A stretch of DNA of 32,800 nucleotides, taken from assembly GCA_000770645.1 (NCBI GenBank), contig JQID01000113.1, positions 1 through 32,800 on the forward strand, in the 5' to 3' direction. The position numbers and the translations under genes were made by a program. The DNA comes from Desulfosporosinus sp. Tol-M. GTDB taxonomy: Bacteria > Bacillota > Desulfitobacteriia > Desulfitobacteriales > Desulfitobacteriaceae. Below, piece by piece: positions 8,489 to 17,159 of the stretch. The stretch's first letter is position 1; each line of letters begins with the position of its first letter. Below the pieces are notes generated by a model. It worked only from the letters and a program-made list of their open reading frames with translations, made no database searches and was not told the DNA's origin.

Positions 8489-9487
8489 ATGAACAAAACG
8501 TTGATTATTGCCGAAGCAGGTGTTAATCATAACGGCGAAATGGATTTAGCTTACAGTTTAATAGACGTTGCAGCAAAGGCTGGGGCGGATTATGTAAAAT
8601 TTCAAACCTGGAAAAGTGAAAATGTTATCTCCAAATTTGCCCCAAAAGCCGAGTATCAGAAGGAATCTACTGACGCAGATGAATCTCTGCTGGAAATGGA
8701 AAAGAAGTTAGAATTTCCTTTTGAAAACTTTCTGCCCTTGAAGAACTATTGCCATAAAAAAGGCATTGGCTTTATATCCACACCATTTGATCTTGAAAGT
8801 GCGCTATTCCTATTTTCCATCGGTGTGGATCTGATAAAAATCCCCTCCGGCGAAATCACCAACTTGCCGTTGTTGGAAGTGATCGCCGAACATTCCCGCC
8901 CGGTAATCTTATCAACCGGCATGTGTGAAATGCAGGAGATCGCAGCTGCAATTCATATTTTGCAGAGCAAGGGTAATAACAAAATCACTTTGCTTCATTG
9001 CAATACCCACTATCCAACCCCTATGCGGGATGTTAACTTGCGGGCAATGCAAACCCTAAAGGAGAGGTTTGAGCTGCCGGTAGGTCTGTCCGATCATTCG
9101 TTAGGCATTGAAGTGCCTATTGCCGCCTTAGCGTTGGGGGCGGTAGTGATCGAAAAACATTTCACTTTAAATCGGGCGATGCAAGGGCCTGACCATAAAG
9201 CCAGTGTTGAACCGGACGAACTATGCAATATGGTAAAATCCATACGTAACATTGAATTAGCGCTGGGAAGCGGTGAGAAGCATGTAACGGAATCTGAAAG
9301 AGGAAATATCGCAGTCGCTCGAAAGAGTATCGTGGCCGCAAAAAGAATTTCAAAAGGTCAGGTTTTTTCTCAGGATAATATCACAACCAAACGGCCAGGC
9401 ACAGGTATATCGCCAATGAAATGGTATGATGTCTTGGGCGGAGTGGCAAAGCGTGATTTTCAGGAAGACGAGATGATTGATTTATGA
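8489..9487 (+). CDS. legI: N-acetylneuraminate/legionaminate synthase (NeuB family)
   Basis: 332 residues. The N-terminal TIM-barrel motifs are complete: IAEAGVNHNG (about 6-15), YVKFQTWK, STPFD, PSGEITN, LSTGM, GLSDHS and EKHFTL. A C-terminal SAF (antifreeze-like) domain starts near ARKSIVAAKRI and continues through TKRPGTGI. These enzymes condense phosphoenolpyruvate with a six-carbon N-acyl amino sugar to give a nine-carbon acid. The ATG has GGAG 13 nt upstream (AAGGAGCTCGAAAAGA). The stop overlaps the LegG/NeuC start as ATGA, so synthase and 2-epimerase are coupled. LegI is preferred over NeuB because LegB- and LegC-type genes are close; sequence alone cannot separate sialic from legionaminic substrate. 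Confidence 0.87.
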   Translation: MNKTLIIAEAGVNHNGEMDLAYSLIDVAAKAGADYVKFQTWKSENVISKFAPKAEYQKESTDADESLLEMEKKLEFPFENFLPLKNYCHKKGIGFISTPFDLESALFLFSIGVDLIKIPSGEITNLPLLEVIAEHSRPVILSTGMCEMQEIAAAIHILQSKGNNKITLLHCNTHYPTPMRDVNLRAMQTLKERFELPVGLSDHSLGIEVPIAALALGAVVIEKHFTLNRAMQGPDHKASVEPDELCNMVKSIRNIELALGSGEKHVTESERGNIAVARKSIVAAKRISKGQVFSQDNITTKRPGTGISPMKWYDVLGGVAKRDFQEDEMIDL

Positions 9488-10662
9488 TCGAAAAATACAG
9501 GATTTGTGTTATTACCACTACCAGAGCGGAATTTGGGCTCTTAAGTTCGGTCATCAAGCGCATTCAGGAAGATCCTGAGTGTAAACTTCAGCTAATTGCT
9601 ACCGGCACTCATTTGGAAGAAGAATTTGGCATGACCTACAAGGAAATTGAACTGGATGGCATTGAAATCGCGCGGAAGATAGCGATTTATCAGGGTAGCG
9701 AGGAAGGGCAAGTGTTGCAAACAATGTCTCTGGCGGTATCTCAAATTGGCAAAGCGCTGATGGAACTGCATCCTCAGATCGTTGTTTTACTAGGTGACAG
9801 GTATGAATTGCTGCCGATTGCCAGTGCCTGTGTCGTTCTAAGAATACCAATAGCCCACATATCAGGCGGCGAAATTTCGGAAGGTGCCTATGATGAGTAT
9901 ATCCGGCATGCAGTGTCGAAGCTATCGTACATTCATTTTACATCAACTGAAGCATATCGCCGGAGAGTTATCCAGTTAGGTGAAGCACCGGAACGGGTAT
10001 ATAATGTCGGAGATCTGGGGGTTGAAAACATTCAAAATCTAACAAGGCTGACCAAAGAGCAGCTGGAAAATGAACTTGGTATTTCCATAGGTGATAAAAT
10101 GCTCCAGGTCACCTTTCACGCCACAACTTTGGAGGATGATTCAGTGCACCAGTTTGAGCAGTTGTTAGCTGCTCTTGAAGAAAGACCTGAATTTCAGGTA
10201 GTGTTTACAAGACCAAATGCTGACAGCGGAAGCTCGGCGTTAAACCGCATGATTGATGAGTTTGTCGAAAGGAATGCCAAGCGCAGTTATGTTTTTGCTT
10301 CTTTGGGATATACAAGGTTTTTAAGCTTAGTCTCATACTGTGCGGCTATGGCTGGGAATTCTTCCAGCGGGATTGTTGAAGCACCGAGTCTTAAAGTAGG
10401 AACCATTGATATTGGCAATCGGCAAAAGGGCAGGATTTGTGCTGAATCAGTTATTCATTGCCAACCGGAAAAAGGTGAAATAATAGCTGCATTAGATGCA
10501 GCCTGTTCGGTTGATTATAAAGAAAAGTTGCAACGAATTAAAAACCCCTATGAATCGAAGGGCACTTCGGCAAAAATTCTAAAGCAAATTATGCTGTGTT
10601 TAGACAATTATTCAGGTATGTATAAGAAATTTGAAGATTATTATTTTAGTGGGGGAAGTTGA
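9484..10662 (+). CDS. legG: Hydrolysing NDP-N-acyl-aminosugar 2-epimerase (NeuC/LegG family)
   Basis: 392 residues, slightly longer than typical NeuC. Hallmarks visible: TTTRAEFGLLSSV near the N-terminus, IATGTHLEEEFG, VLLGDRYELLPIA, HISGGE, VTFHATTLE and NSSSGIVEAPSL in the nucleotide-binding half. These are the landmarks of the hydrolysing UDP-GlcNAc 2-epimerases of the GT-B-like WecB superfamily. The enzyme releases the nucleotide and inverts C2, giving the free sugar for the synthase encoded just upstream (ATGA overlap). In the legionaminic route the substrate would be a GDP- or UDP-2,4-diacetamido-trideoxyglucose. It ends the plus-strand block and is convergent with the LegC gene, with 86 bp between the two stops and no clear terminator. 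Confidence 0.85.
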   Translation: MIEKYRICVITTTRAEFGLLSSVIKRIQEDPECKLQLIATGTHLEEEFGMTYKEIELDGIEIARKIAIYQGSEEGQVLQTMSLAVSQIGKALMELHPQIVVLLGDRYELLPIASACVVLRIPIAHISGGEISEGAYDEYIRHAVSKLSYIHFTSTEAYRRRVIQLGEAPERVYNVGDLGVENIQNLTRLTKEQLENELGISIGDKMLQVTFHATTLEDDSVHQFEQLLAALEERPEFQVVFTRPNADSGSSALNRMIDEFVERNAKRSYVFASLGYTRFLSLVSYCAAMAGNSSSGIVEAPSLKVGTIDIGNRQKGRICAESVIHCQPEKGEIIAALDAACSVDYKEKLQRIKNPYESKGTSAKILKQIMLCLDNYSGMYKKFEDYYFSGGS

Positions 10663-10748
10663 GTTCGGCAGGATTGTTAACTAACCGGCAAGCGCCGCTG
10701 ATCTTGTTGAGCAGAGGTGAAAGAGGGTTATTTGGTAGTAAGCTAAGG

Positions 10749-11915
10749 CTAAAGGAAGGCACTGCTGGGTAAATTTATTATCCGACGCTCCAGGTTTTCA
10801 GCTGTACTCAGGTCCATCCGCGGACAATACTGATACATGGGCAGTTGGTGCATTAAGGTCCAGGCCGGGCGGGTCATGATGCCAAGCTTGTTGGTTAACT
10901 CCAGAATAGTGTCCCGTGCGGCAGAATATTCTTCATCCAGCAAGAGAACGTTTAACCAGTAGTTACTGCGGGCAAAGTCAGCTTCTTTAAAAGCTTTTAC
11001 ACCCTTCAAATCAGCAAATGCTTCCTGATACCGTACGGCCAGAGACCTTTTTTGCTTAATAAACTCTGGTAGTTGTTCGAGTTGGGCACAACCCAGGGCG
11101 GCGTTGATATTTGGCATTCTGTAGTTATAACCCACCATATCATGATTGAACGACCAGGCGTGGGGCAGTTTGGCCTGTGTGGTCAGGTGTCGAGCCAATA
11201 CGGCAAGAGAGGATTCGTTAGTTAAGATAGCTCCGCCACCGCCGGTGGTAACGATCTTGTTGCCATTAAAGCTGAGAGCCGAAAGCCGTCCCCAACATCC
11301 GGTATGATAACCCTTGTACAAAGAACCTAAAGATTCTGCCGCATCCTCTACAAGCATCAGTTTGTATCTCTGGCAGACCTCCATCAGCGGGTCAATATCC
11401 ACAGGGTGTCCGAAGGTATGCATGGGCAGCACTGCTTTTATACGCCGCCCGCTTTTCTTATTGAAGCAGCCTTCAGTTCGAAGTTCGCTGATCTCTCGAA
11501 GATAGTCACCCAGCTTGAAAGGGTCTAAACCCAGGGTTCTTTCCTCATTGTCCGCAAAATGGGGAACAGCGCCGCAATAGCTAACCGCATTGGTTGTAGC
11601 GATAAAGGTTAACGCAGGCACTAAAACCTCGTCACCGGATGTGACTCCAGCCAACTGCAAGCAAATATGGAGCGCTGCTGTACCATTTACAACCGCGATC
11701 ACATGTTTTATTCCGGAGTACTCCGCCAGTTGTTTTTCAAAGCGGTCTACATCTTTCCCGGTCGAAGAAACCCAGCCACTGTCCAGGCATTTCTTAACAT
11801 AATTCCATTCATTTCCTTTAAATAACGGTTCGTGCAGGGCAATTGATTTTTGTTCTCGGGGTAACACACCTTGTAAAGTTTGGATAATAGTCTTTGGATC
11901 GAATTCCTTTTTCAT
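10749..11915 (-). CDS. legC: LegC-family aminotransferase (DegT/DnrJ/EryC1/StrS)
   Basis: 388 residues, full length for the LegC group. Landmarks: SGWVSSTGKDVDRFE near the N-terminus, VNGTAALH (about 77-84), VLPMHTFGHP, VEDAAESLGS (about 189-198) and SFNGNKIVTTGGGG with the Schiff-base Lys220. By family it aminates C4 of an NDP-4-keto-6-deoxy-GlcNAc using glutamate, the step after LegB. The ATG overlaps the LegB stop (ATGA), so LegB-LegC form a coupled pair on the minus strand. It is transcribed toward the LegI-LegG genes. GGNK supplies the lysine and all core residues look intact. Confidence 0.87.
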   Translation of the reverse strand: MKKEFDPKTIIQTLQGVLPREQKSIALHEPLFKGNEWNYVKKCLDSGWVSSTGKDVDRFEKQLAEYSGIKHVIAVVNGTAALHICLQLAGVTSGDEVLVPALTFIATTNAVSYCGAVPHFADNEERTLGLDPFKLGDYLREISELRTEGCFNKKSGRRIKAVLPMHTFGHPVDIDPLMEVCQRYKLMLVEDAAESLGSLYKGYHTGCWGRLSALSFNGNKIVTTGGGGAILTNESSLAVLARHLTTQAKLPHAWSFNHDMVGYNYRMPNINAALGCAQLEQLPEFIKQKRSLAVRYQEAFADLKGVKAFKEADFARSNYWLNVLLLDEEYSAARDTILELTNKLGIMTRPAWTLMHQLPMYQYCPRMDLSTAENLERRIINLPSSAFL

Positions 11916-12922
11916 AGAGTATAAACACCAGACTTGTATTTTTTCAAATTATCGCTATTCCTGAACCAGTTTATCGTTTCCGTCAAGCCTCGTTTCAAAC
12001 CCTCATGCCCGGCATATTCAGGTTCCCAGCCCAGGAGTTTCTTGGCCTTAGTATTATCTGCCCATAAGCGTTCCACCTCGCTTTTTTCTGGGCGCAGCCG
12101 GACCTGTTCGGTCAGAATTTCGATCTTAACCTGCATTATTTCTGCGATAAGTCCAACTAATTCTCCGATAGATATCTCATAATTACTGCCTATATTGATC
12201 ACTTTACCGACAGAAGTATCTGACTCGGCTAAAGCGATAAAGCCCTGCACGGTATCTTGAACATAGTTGAAATCACGAGTGGGATGAGTGGAACCCAGCT
12301 TGATTTTACGTTGACCGCCGGCAATTTGGGTTACTACGGTGGGGATAACCGCCCGGGCTGATTGGCGCGGGCCATAAGTATTAAATGGTCGAATGACCGC
12401 TACAGGGGTGTCGAATGAGTTGTGAAATGCTAGGGCCATTTGATCAGCGGCAATCTTCGTGGCTGAATAGGGTGATTGTCCTTGCAGAGGGTGTTCTTCG
12501 TTAATTGGAGTGAAGCGAGCAGTGCCATATACTTCACTGGTAGACGTGTGGATAACTTTCTCAACTCCCAGTTTACGCGCGGCTTGAAGAATATTTAAGG
12601 TCCCTTTGATATTCGTATCGACATAAGTATCCGGGGAATGATAGGAATAGGGAATAGCAATTAAAGCGGCCAGGTGAATAACCACTTCACACCCTTTCAT
12701 TGCTTCTTGAACCCCATGCGGATCTCGAATATCACCGGAAAATATCTCAAGATTATCCTGAAGGGATTTAGGCGTATAATCCAACCATCCCCAGGAATTG
12801 AATGAATTATATAAAACAAAGGCGCGTATGCTACAGCCCAATTTCAGCAATTCTTCTGTTAGATGGGATCCGATAAAGCCGTCAGCCCCGGTAACGAGGA
12901 TTTTTTTGTTGATCAGATTCAT
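11912..12922 (-). CDS. legB: LegB-type NDP-GlcNAc 4,6-dehydratase (copy 1)
   Basis: 336 residues, extended SDR family. Visible: ILVTGADGFIGSHLTE (NAD-binding GxxGxxG), HLAALIAIPYSY, TSTSEVYG, YSATK (Tyr/Lys of YxxxK), RPFNTYGPRQSARAVIPT and a C-terminal DNTKAKKLLGW segment. The GPRQSARAVIPT stretch and overall order are typical of the LegB group. It oxidises C4 and removes water across C5-C6 of an NDP-GlcNAc to give the 4-keto-6-deoxy intermediate for LegC, its coupled downstream neighbour. A TTGGAGG ribosome site precedes the ATG. A paralogue lies at 22677-23663. The upstream 189 bp is AT-rich and carries a candidate promoter. Confidence 0.87.
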   Translation of the reverse strand: MNLINKKILVTGADGFIGSHLTEELLKLGCSIRAFVLYNSFNSWGWLDYTPKSLQDNLEIFSGDIRDPHGVQEAMKGCEVVIHLAALIAIPYSYHSPDTYVDTNIKGTLNILQAARKLGVEKVIHTSTSEVYGTARFTPINEEHPLQGQSPYSATKIAADQMALAFHNSFDTPVAVIRPFNTYGPRQSARAVIPTVVTQIAGGQRKIKLGSTHPTRDFNYVQDTVQGFIALAESDTSVGKVINIGSNYEISIGELVGLIAEIMQVKIEILTEQVRLRPEKSEVERLWADNTKAKKLLGWEPEYAGHEGLKRGLTETINWFRNSDNLKKYKSGVYTL

Positions 12923-12997
12923 TTAAACCTCCAAGATTTAATAACTCTAGAGTAACCATGTAAACAAATAAAGTTCAATACTTTTGATTAACCAAAT

Positions 12998-13026
12998 ATA
13001 TTTGATGACTCAGTCAATTATGTCAA
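12998..13026 (-). promoter_or_regulatory. Candidate sigma-A-type promoter for legB-legC
   Basis: Read on the minus strand, TTGACA (13026-13021) and AAATAT (13003-12998) are separated by 17 bp. The -35 is perfect but the -10 is weak. A separate TATAAT lies at 13032-13027 with no good -35. The palindrome TGACTCAGTCA (plus strand, about 13005-13015) falls inside the spacer and could be an operator or chance. The region is AT-rich and lies about 75-100 bp before the legB start. Confidence 0.35.
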
Positions 13027-13111
13027 ATTATAAGCATATCCGCACACCCTTAAACGATTGACGAAATAAGCATAGGCAATTACCCACATAAGAGACAATT
13101 AAAAAATATCC

Positions 13112-14107
13112 CTACTTGATTACGGTTTGATAAGCCTCTAAGGTCATCCGGGCAACTTTAGACCAAGGATAATGGTCACGGATATGCTGCATTAAGGGCC
13201 GGGGAGAGGCCTTAAAGGATTGCTCAAGGGCAGTACGTAAGCTTGCGTCATCCATGGGATGCACATAAAGGGCCATATCCCGGAAATACTCATGAGGACT
13301 TCCTTGGTCGGTCGAGATCACAACGCTGCCGCACGCGCCGGCCTCAATGCTCGATAAGCCCGGGGTTTCAAACCAGCTGGGCAGGGCATGAGTTGTGGCT
13401 GCTGAATAAGCGGAAGCGAGAAGTTCTCCCTGTAAAGTACCAATATGGATGACGTTCGAAAAGGATGTCACACTCTCAAAATACTTTTGGTCATTAACAG
13501 GTCCTAGAAGAACAAGAGGAACTCCCAGTTCGTGAGAGATTCTTGCCAGCCAATGCTGATTTTTACGTGCTGAAATTCGAGCCGCGCAAAGAATGAATTC
13601 CTTGGGAAGATTCGGAAACTGTTTCCGAAATAGTTGAGGGGTCGTCCCCATGAATGAATCTGGGAATCCATTCGGTACAACCTGATAAGGAGCGGTCTTG
13701 AGAAAGTCTTGCTGAAGAACGTTCATCTCAATTTGGCTATTGGGGAGCAAGAGTGTGCTTTCGCTCACCAAGCGGGCCCGCATGGGCTGCATGTGTTTCC
13801 AGACAGCCAGAGCATTTGTACTTGCATCTTCACGCTTGAAGTAAGCATTGGGAGGCCAATAAACAGGGGAGAGAACTACCCTTTTCTTTTGCTTTTGGGC
13901 ATTAAGAAAAAACATATAGCTTTCTTTGATGCGGGTAATATTAAAAATATGAACAAAGTCATAAGGAGACAGCTCAACGTTGGGATCAGTTGATATTTGC
14001 ACTTTAACGTCAAGGTTATTAAGCTCTTGCCCGGTAGAAACCATTTGTACAGTATCTCCCGCAGGGTTTTTCATGAAGTCCGGGCGAATTTGAAAAAGTA
14101 CTTTCAT
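13112..14107 (-). CDS. GT4-type (GT-B fold) glycosyltransferase
   Basis: 331 residues. The C-terminal half has the GT4 donor-site pattern: CAARISARKNQHWL, LLGPVNDQKYF, HIGTLQGELLASAYS and PSWFETPGLSSIEAGACG, ending with YPWSKVARMTLEAY. The N-terminal acceptor half is less conserved. It would transfer a sugar from a nucleotide donor with retention, at the cytoplasmic side; donor and acceptor unknown. The ATG has GGAGGA close upstream (AAGGAGGATTCTTT read on the minus strand). It follows the CgeB-like gene with a 74-nt gap, so the two may be co-transcribed. No signal peptide or membrane segment is visible. Confidence 0.82.
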   Translation of the reverse strand: MKVLFQIRPDFMKNPAGDTVQMVSTGQELNNLDVKVQISTDPNVELSPYDFVHIFNITRIKESYMFFLNAQKQKKRVVLSPVYWPPNAYFKREDASTNALAVWKHMQPMRARLVSESTLLLPNSQIEMNVLQQDFLKTAPYQVVPNGFPDSFMGTTPQLFRKQFPNLPKEFILCAARISARKNQHWLARISHELGVPLVLLGPVNDQKYFESVTSFSNVIHIGTLQGELLASAYSAATTHALPSWFETPGLSSIEAGACGSVVISTDQGSPHEYFRDMALYVHPMDDASLRTALEQSFKASPRPLMQHIRDHYPWSKVARMTLEAYQTVIK

Positions 14108-14181
14108 AAAGAATCCTCCTCAAAGATACTTATTTAGAGGGATTTATAAATGCAGTGAACAAGATCAGAAAGTTCGCCGGC

Positions 14182-15132
14182 CTATAACTTTTCGAGATAC
14201 TGGCGGATGGATTGGATGCGGTGTTGATAGGTATGCTTGCGGTACACTTCCTCCTGACCTTGACGGGCGATTTTTTGGCGGAGATCCGCACGCTTTAAAT
14301 AAAAACGCACAAGCTCAGTCGTCTCGTCCGGATGACGGCTCCAGACGAGATGAACATGGTTTTTAAAAATGTTTTCGATTGCTTGAGACCAGTGTGTCAA
14401 GAAAAAGGCTTGACAACCCAAGGCTTCAAAAGTTCGCATGCTCATCATCGTGGGAGAATTTATCACCGAATGTAAGCCTAAAACGATTTTCGCCGAAGAA
14501 TAAGCACAGGGTAATTGGTCATAGGGCAAATATCCTTGATATACCTCGGGTTCTAACGTGTAACGGTCCGTATTCGCCAGCCAGTGTTCGTTACCGAAAA
14601 CCTTTAAATGAAACGGTCCGGAACGTAAGGGAGTGAGAATTGTTTCCAGCCCGATTCTTCTTTGAGGATAAGTGGTATAGTAATTGGCAACAAGAAGCAA
14701 ATCGCAAGTTAGTCTAAGCGATGGTTCGGTAGGTTGATGAAAGGCCGGATTACAGGCAAAGTGGAAATAAAGCGCGCGAATTTTCTCCCGCTGATAAAGG
14801 GATAGACATTCTTCCGCCGGGGTAAGAACCAGACTGGTGCCGCGCGCCAAAGGGCGGGACATGCGGCGCCAGTCTGGGGGATCGTCTATGGCCCAATAGA
14901 TGAGTGGGAGGGAATGACGGCGTAATAGAGGAAAGAGTCTCCCGACCACAGTGGATATTGAAACACCCTCGGCTAAAGCTAAGTCTGGCTGCCATGTTCT
15001 AAACAAGTCAGTCAAACGGTCTTCCCAGTCCGGCAAGCGGACTGGGTGATAACGGATTTCATCCACTGAGGAAAAACCCGAGGCTAACCCATGGCGCAAG
15101 AGAGATGAATCATTCAAAAACAGAATCTTCAT
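14182..15132 (-). CDS. CgeB-like glycosyltransferase
   Basis: 316 residues from the ATG at 15132. An ATG 15 nt further upstream is possible but lacks a ribosome site, whereas ATGGGGA lies about 8 nt before the chosen start. The C-terminal region matches the CgeB/Glyco_trans_1_2 style: LGLHSVINSPTMMSMRTFEA, LGCQAFFLTH, then a run ending RQKIARQGQEEVY. CgeB of Bacillus acts in spore crust glycan maturation, which supports a spore-surface role here (family knowledge, not proof). The A of its ATG is also the last base of the TAA stop of the preceding small gene with an in-frame TGA, so the two genes are tightly coupled (TAATG). Confidence 0.78.
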   Translation of the reverse strand: MKILFLNDSSLLRHGLASGFSSVDEIRYHPVRLPDWEDRLTDLFRTWQPDLALAEGVSISTVVGRLFPLLRRHSLPLIYWAIDDPPDWRRMSRPLARGTSLVLTPAEECLSLYQREKIRALYFHFACNPAFHQPTEPSLRLTCDLLLVANYYTTYPQRRIGLETILTPLRSGPFHLKVFGNEHWLANTDRYTLEPEVYQGYLPYDQLPCAYSSAKIVLGLHSVINSPTMMSMRTFEALGCQAFFLTHWSQAIENIFKNHVHLVWSRHPDETTELVRFYLKRADLRQKIARQGQEEVYRKHTYQHRIQSIRQYLEKL

Positions 15133-15362
15133 TAGTAGTGTCCCCATTGATGGTTAGTCTGTCGAATCACAGCCTCCAGGGAATTAATCAGAGTTGCCGG
15201 GTTAATGTGGTATCGTTGGGCAGCCTGCTCAACGCTCATAGTGAGTAAGTGCTTGGCCCCTCAACCAGATGGAGAAATGCCAAATTTACGGAAGGTATTG
15301 GCTGCTTGAGGATACTTCGATAGAATTACGGCAAGATTAGTATCTAAATCTAGGTGGTCCAT
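15132..15362 (-). CDS. DUF1858-like small redox-domain protein with in-frame TGA: candidate selenoprotein or nonsense pseudogene
   Basis: 77 codons from the ATG at 15362 to TAA at 15134-15132, with a single TGA at codon 34 (15263-15261). Before it the protein reads LSKYPQAANTFRKFGISPSG; after it GAKHLLTMSVEQAAQRYH and NPATLINSLEAVI. Both halves align with the DUF1858/TIGR03980 redox-disulfide domain, where a CxGC motif follows F-x-K-Y-G-M-H. The TGA falls on the second Cys; the first Cys is Pro here. The frame is clean on both sides, starts inside the upstream gene (13-nt overlap) and ends exactly at the CgeB start (TAATG). That arrangement favours read-through to the end. Sec insertion is plausible in this bacterial group, but a simple Cys-to-stop mutation (TGT/TGC to TGA) gives the same picture. 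Confidence 0.6.
15228..15263 (-). promoter_or_regulatory. TGA codon with weak SECIS-like hairpin downstream
   Basis: On the minus strand the TGA (15263-15261) is followed by CTCA (15245-15242) pairing with TGAG (15238-15235) around a 3-nt loop. Below it CTTA (15249-15246) pairs with TGAG (15231-15228) across a 3-nt bulge. The apical loop is about 19 nt after the TGA, a distance that suits bacterial SECIS elements. The loop lacks the expected early G, so support is only modest. Confidence 0.3.
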
Positions 15363-17113
15363 TTGTTCCAAAAACCCCCTTTATTTTTAATCTCTTTTTT
15401 CTCTTCTTGGAGTTGAGAAATCTGTATACCTAGATTTTCCAGAGAAGAGTCGCTCTGCTCTTGTTTAGCCAGCATAACCCGAAGGACTTGAGATAGACTT
15501 TTGGTTTCCTTTTCAAGATTGGACATGGCTTCTTTAACCGGATCAGGTTCTTCAAAAGGGGTTTCTAAAACGGTTTGTGGATATTCTAATTCTTCTGTAC
15601 GAGATGGTTTTTGTTTGGATTTCTTGGGTTGTTTGGGTTGAATAACATTGTCCGAAATTGCCCCAAGGATTTGATCAAACTTCGCGAGCATAGTTTGAAG
15701 AACTAGACTTAGATTAGAACTTTCTTGTTCGAGATGAGCTACTGAAGTAATTAAGCGGTCGAGTTCGACGTTTTCTTTCACAGGTTGGGATAGTAAGATA
15801 TCTTCTGATGAATTTTCCGGTGTATCCGGCGCCTCGAGTACATCAGGCACATCAGACACATCAGGCACATCAAGTGCTTCAAGTACTTCAAGCACTTTTG
15901 GCGCTTCATCTATCTTAATCGGGGAGGGAGTACTTAAGATTTCGTCTTTTTCAGTTATTGTGGTTGAAGTTGGCGGAGAAAGATTGGGAGATATTAGGTC
16001 AGGATAAAAGGCTGGAACTGGAGGAATAGCTTGAGTAAAAATGGGCAGGGTGGTTTGTAAGGGTGTAAATACAGGAGGGGATTCCTTATTAAAAGTGAAG
16101 CCCAATTCATGGTAAAAGGCCGGAGCGCGCCGCTCAGCTTGGTCTTCCAACCAACTAGTTTGATGACAATTCTTCCTGCCTTTATATACCCATTGTAAGG
16201 GCTGATGGAAGGTAGGATGAGAGGATACTAATTTCCACCCTTTACCATCATTTTGCATGAGGATTTCTTCCCCAGTTCGGATAAGTAACCAAAGAACGCC
16301 ATTGATTTCTAAGATCCCCATACTTCTCCAAGGAGAATTGAAGGTTTTGATAGGGGCGGGCGATGGGTGCCAAGTGCTGGATAGTTCATGGGTATCGATT
16401 TGTTGCGCAGTGCGGAGTTCAAATTGCCCATTTGGTGCCTTTACGACCCAGAAAAGATGATGAACATTATCCGATGTCATGAGTGCGGCAGTATCCACGA
16501 CTTCACCTGAGATTTTTAGTGTTTCGGCAAGAGAGCCCCATAGATGAAAGGTTCCGTTAAAGCGGTTGGTATAAAGGAGAGAATATCGGCCCTGGAAGGT
16601 TATAGTTAACAAATGAAGGTTCCCCTGATTGTCCAAGTTAACGTGATAAAGGGGTATTCGCGGGTGAACAACTTCTCCCAAATGAACACTGTGCCAGGAG
16701 GAACCGTCCCAATAACTGTGTTCGATACGCCAGAGCTCTCGAATGGCTTGATGCGTATGGGCGTAAAAGATATGTATTATTTTACCTTGTGGAAAAAGAA
16801 AGAGTCGTTCGTATCTTGAGGCGCGGACATCAAGTTTGGCGATTAACGTTGTCTGGGGTGTTGCAGGACCAGAAATTAGAGTATAACAAAGTTCACCGCT
16901 TGTTTTAAGGACGACGAGATGGACAGTTTTGGTATCGGTCATGATTCCATGAGCTAGAAGCAGTGGTTCTTGAATCCGATAGTAGGGTTCAGGACTGTCT
17001 TCACCGAAAAGAGCACATCCCTGAGGATCGATGTGCAGGTACATGGATTCGTGGTCATAAGTCAGGAGAAGCGGAGTAAGCGTGGTTCTCCTTAGGAAAG
17101 CCAATACGATCAC
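15350..17113 (-). CDS. Beta-propeller-like protein with Pro/Asp-rich linker and two coiled-coil repeats
   Basis: 587 residues from GTG 17113; an AAAGGA lies too close to it, so TTG 17104 or ATG 17044 are alternative starts. Residues about 25-340 consist of short beta-strand repeats rich in Trp, His and Leu (LHLLTITF, HHLFWVVK, LWLLIRTG), like a lectin or sialidase-type propeller. Next come a Pro/Thr-rich linker and a short tandem repeat (VLEALDVPDVSDVPDVLEAP). Two similar helical segments close the protein: LEQESSNLSLVLQTMLAK and LEKETKSLSQVLRVMLAK, an internal duplication suited to coiled-coil assembly. No signal peptide is visible, as with many spore-coat proteins. It heads a coupled group with the in-frame-TGA gene and the CgeB-like gene. 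Function unknown; structural surface protein is the best guess. Confidence 0.65.
   Translation of the reverse strand: MIVLAFLRRTTLTPLLLTYDHESMYLHIDPQGCALFGEDSPEPYYRIQEPLLLAHGIMTDTKTVHLVVLKTSGELCYTLISGPATPQTTLIAKLDVRASRYERLFLFPQGKIIHIFYAHTHQAIRELWRIEHSYWDGSSWHSVHLGEVVHPRIPLYHVNLDNQGNLHLLTITFQGRYSLLYTNRFNGTFHLWGSLAETLKISGEVVDTAALMTSDNVHHLFWVVKAPNGQFELRTAQQIDTHELSSTWHPSPAPIKTFNSPWRSMGILEINGVLWLLIRTGEEILMQNDGKGWKLVSSHPTFHQPLQWVYKGRKNCHQTSWLEDQAERRAPAFYHELGFTFNKESPPVFTPLQTTLPIFTQAIPPVPAFYPDLISPNLSPPTSTTITEKDEILSTPSPIKIDEAPKVLEVLEALDVPDVSDVPDVLEAPDTPENSSEDILLSQPVKENVELDRLITSVAHLEQESSNLSLVLQTMLAKFDQILGAISDNVIQPKQPKKSKQKPSRTEELEYPQTVLETPFEEPDPVKEAMSNLEKETKSLSQVLRVMLAKQEQSDSSLENLGIQISQLQEEKKEIKNKGGFWNKWTT
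15831..15900 (-). repeat. Short degenerate tandem repeat coding for V/A-P-D units
   Basis: A run of 9-nt degenerate units (forms of CATCAGGCA and TTCAAGTGC on the plus strand) within the linker of the propeller/coiled-coil gene. It encodes alternating Asp, Val, Pro, Leu and Glu triplets. Such in-frame units can change number without breaking the frame. Confidence 0.7.
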
Positions 17114-17159
17114 TTCCTTTGTTTTTCATAAAAATATATTTGATAATCCCGTGGTAAAA

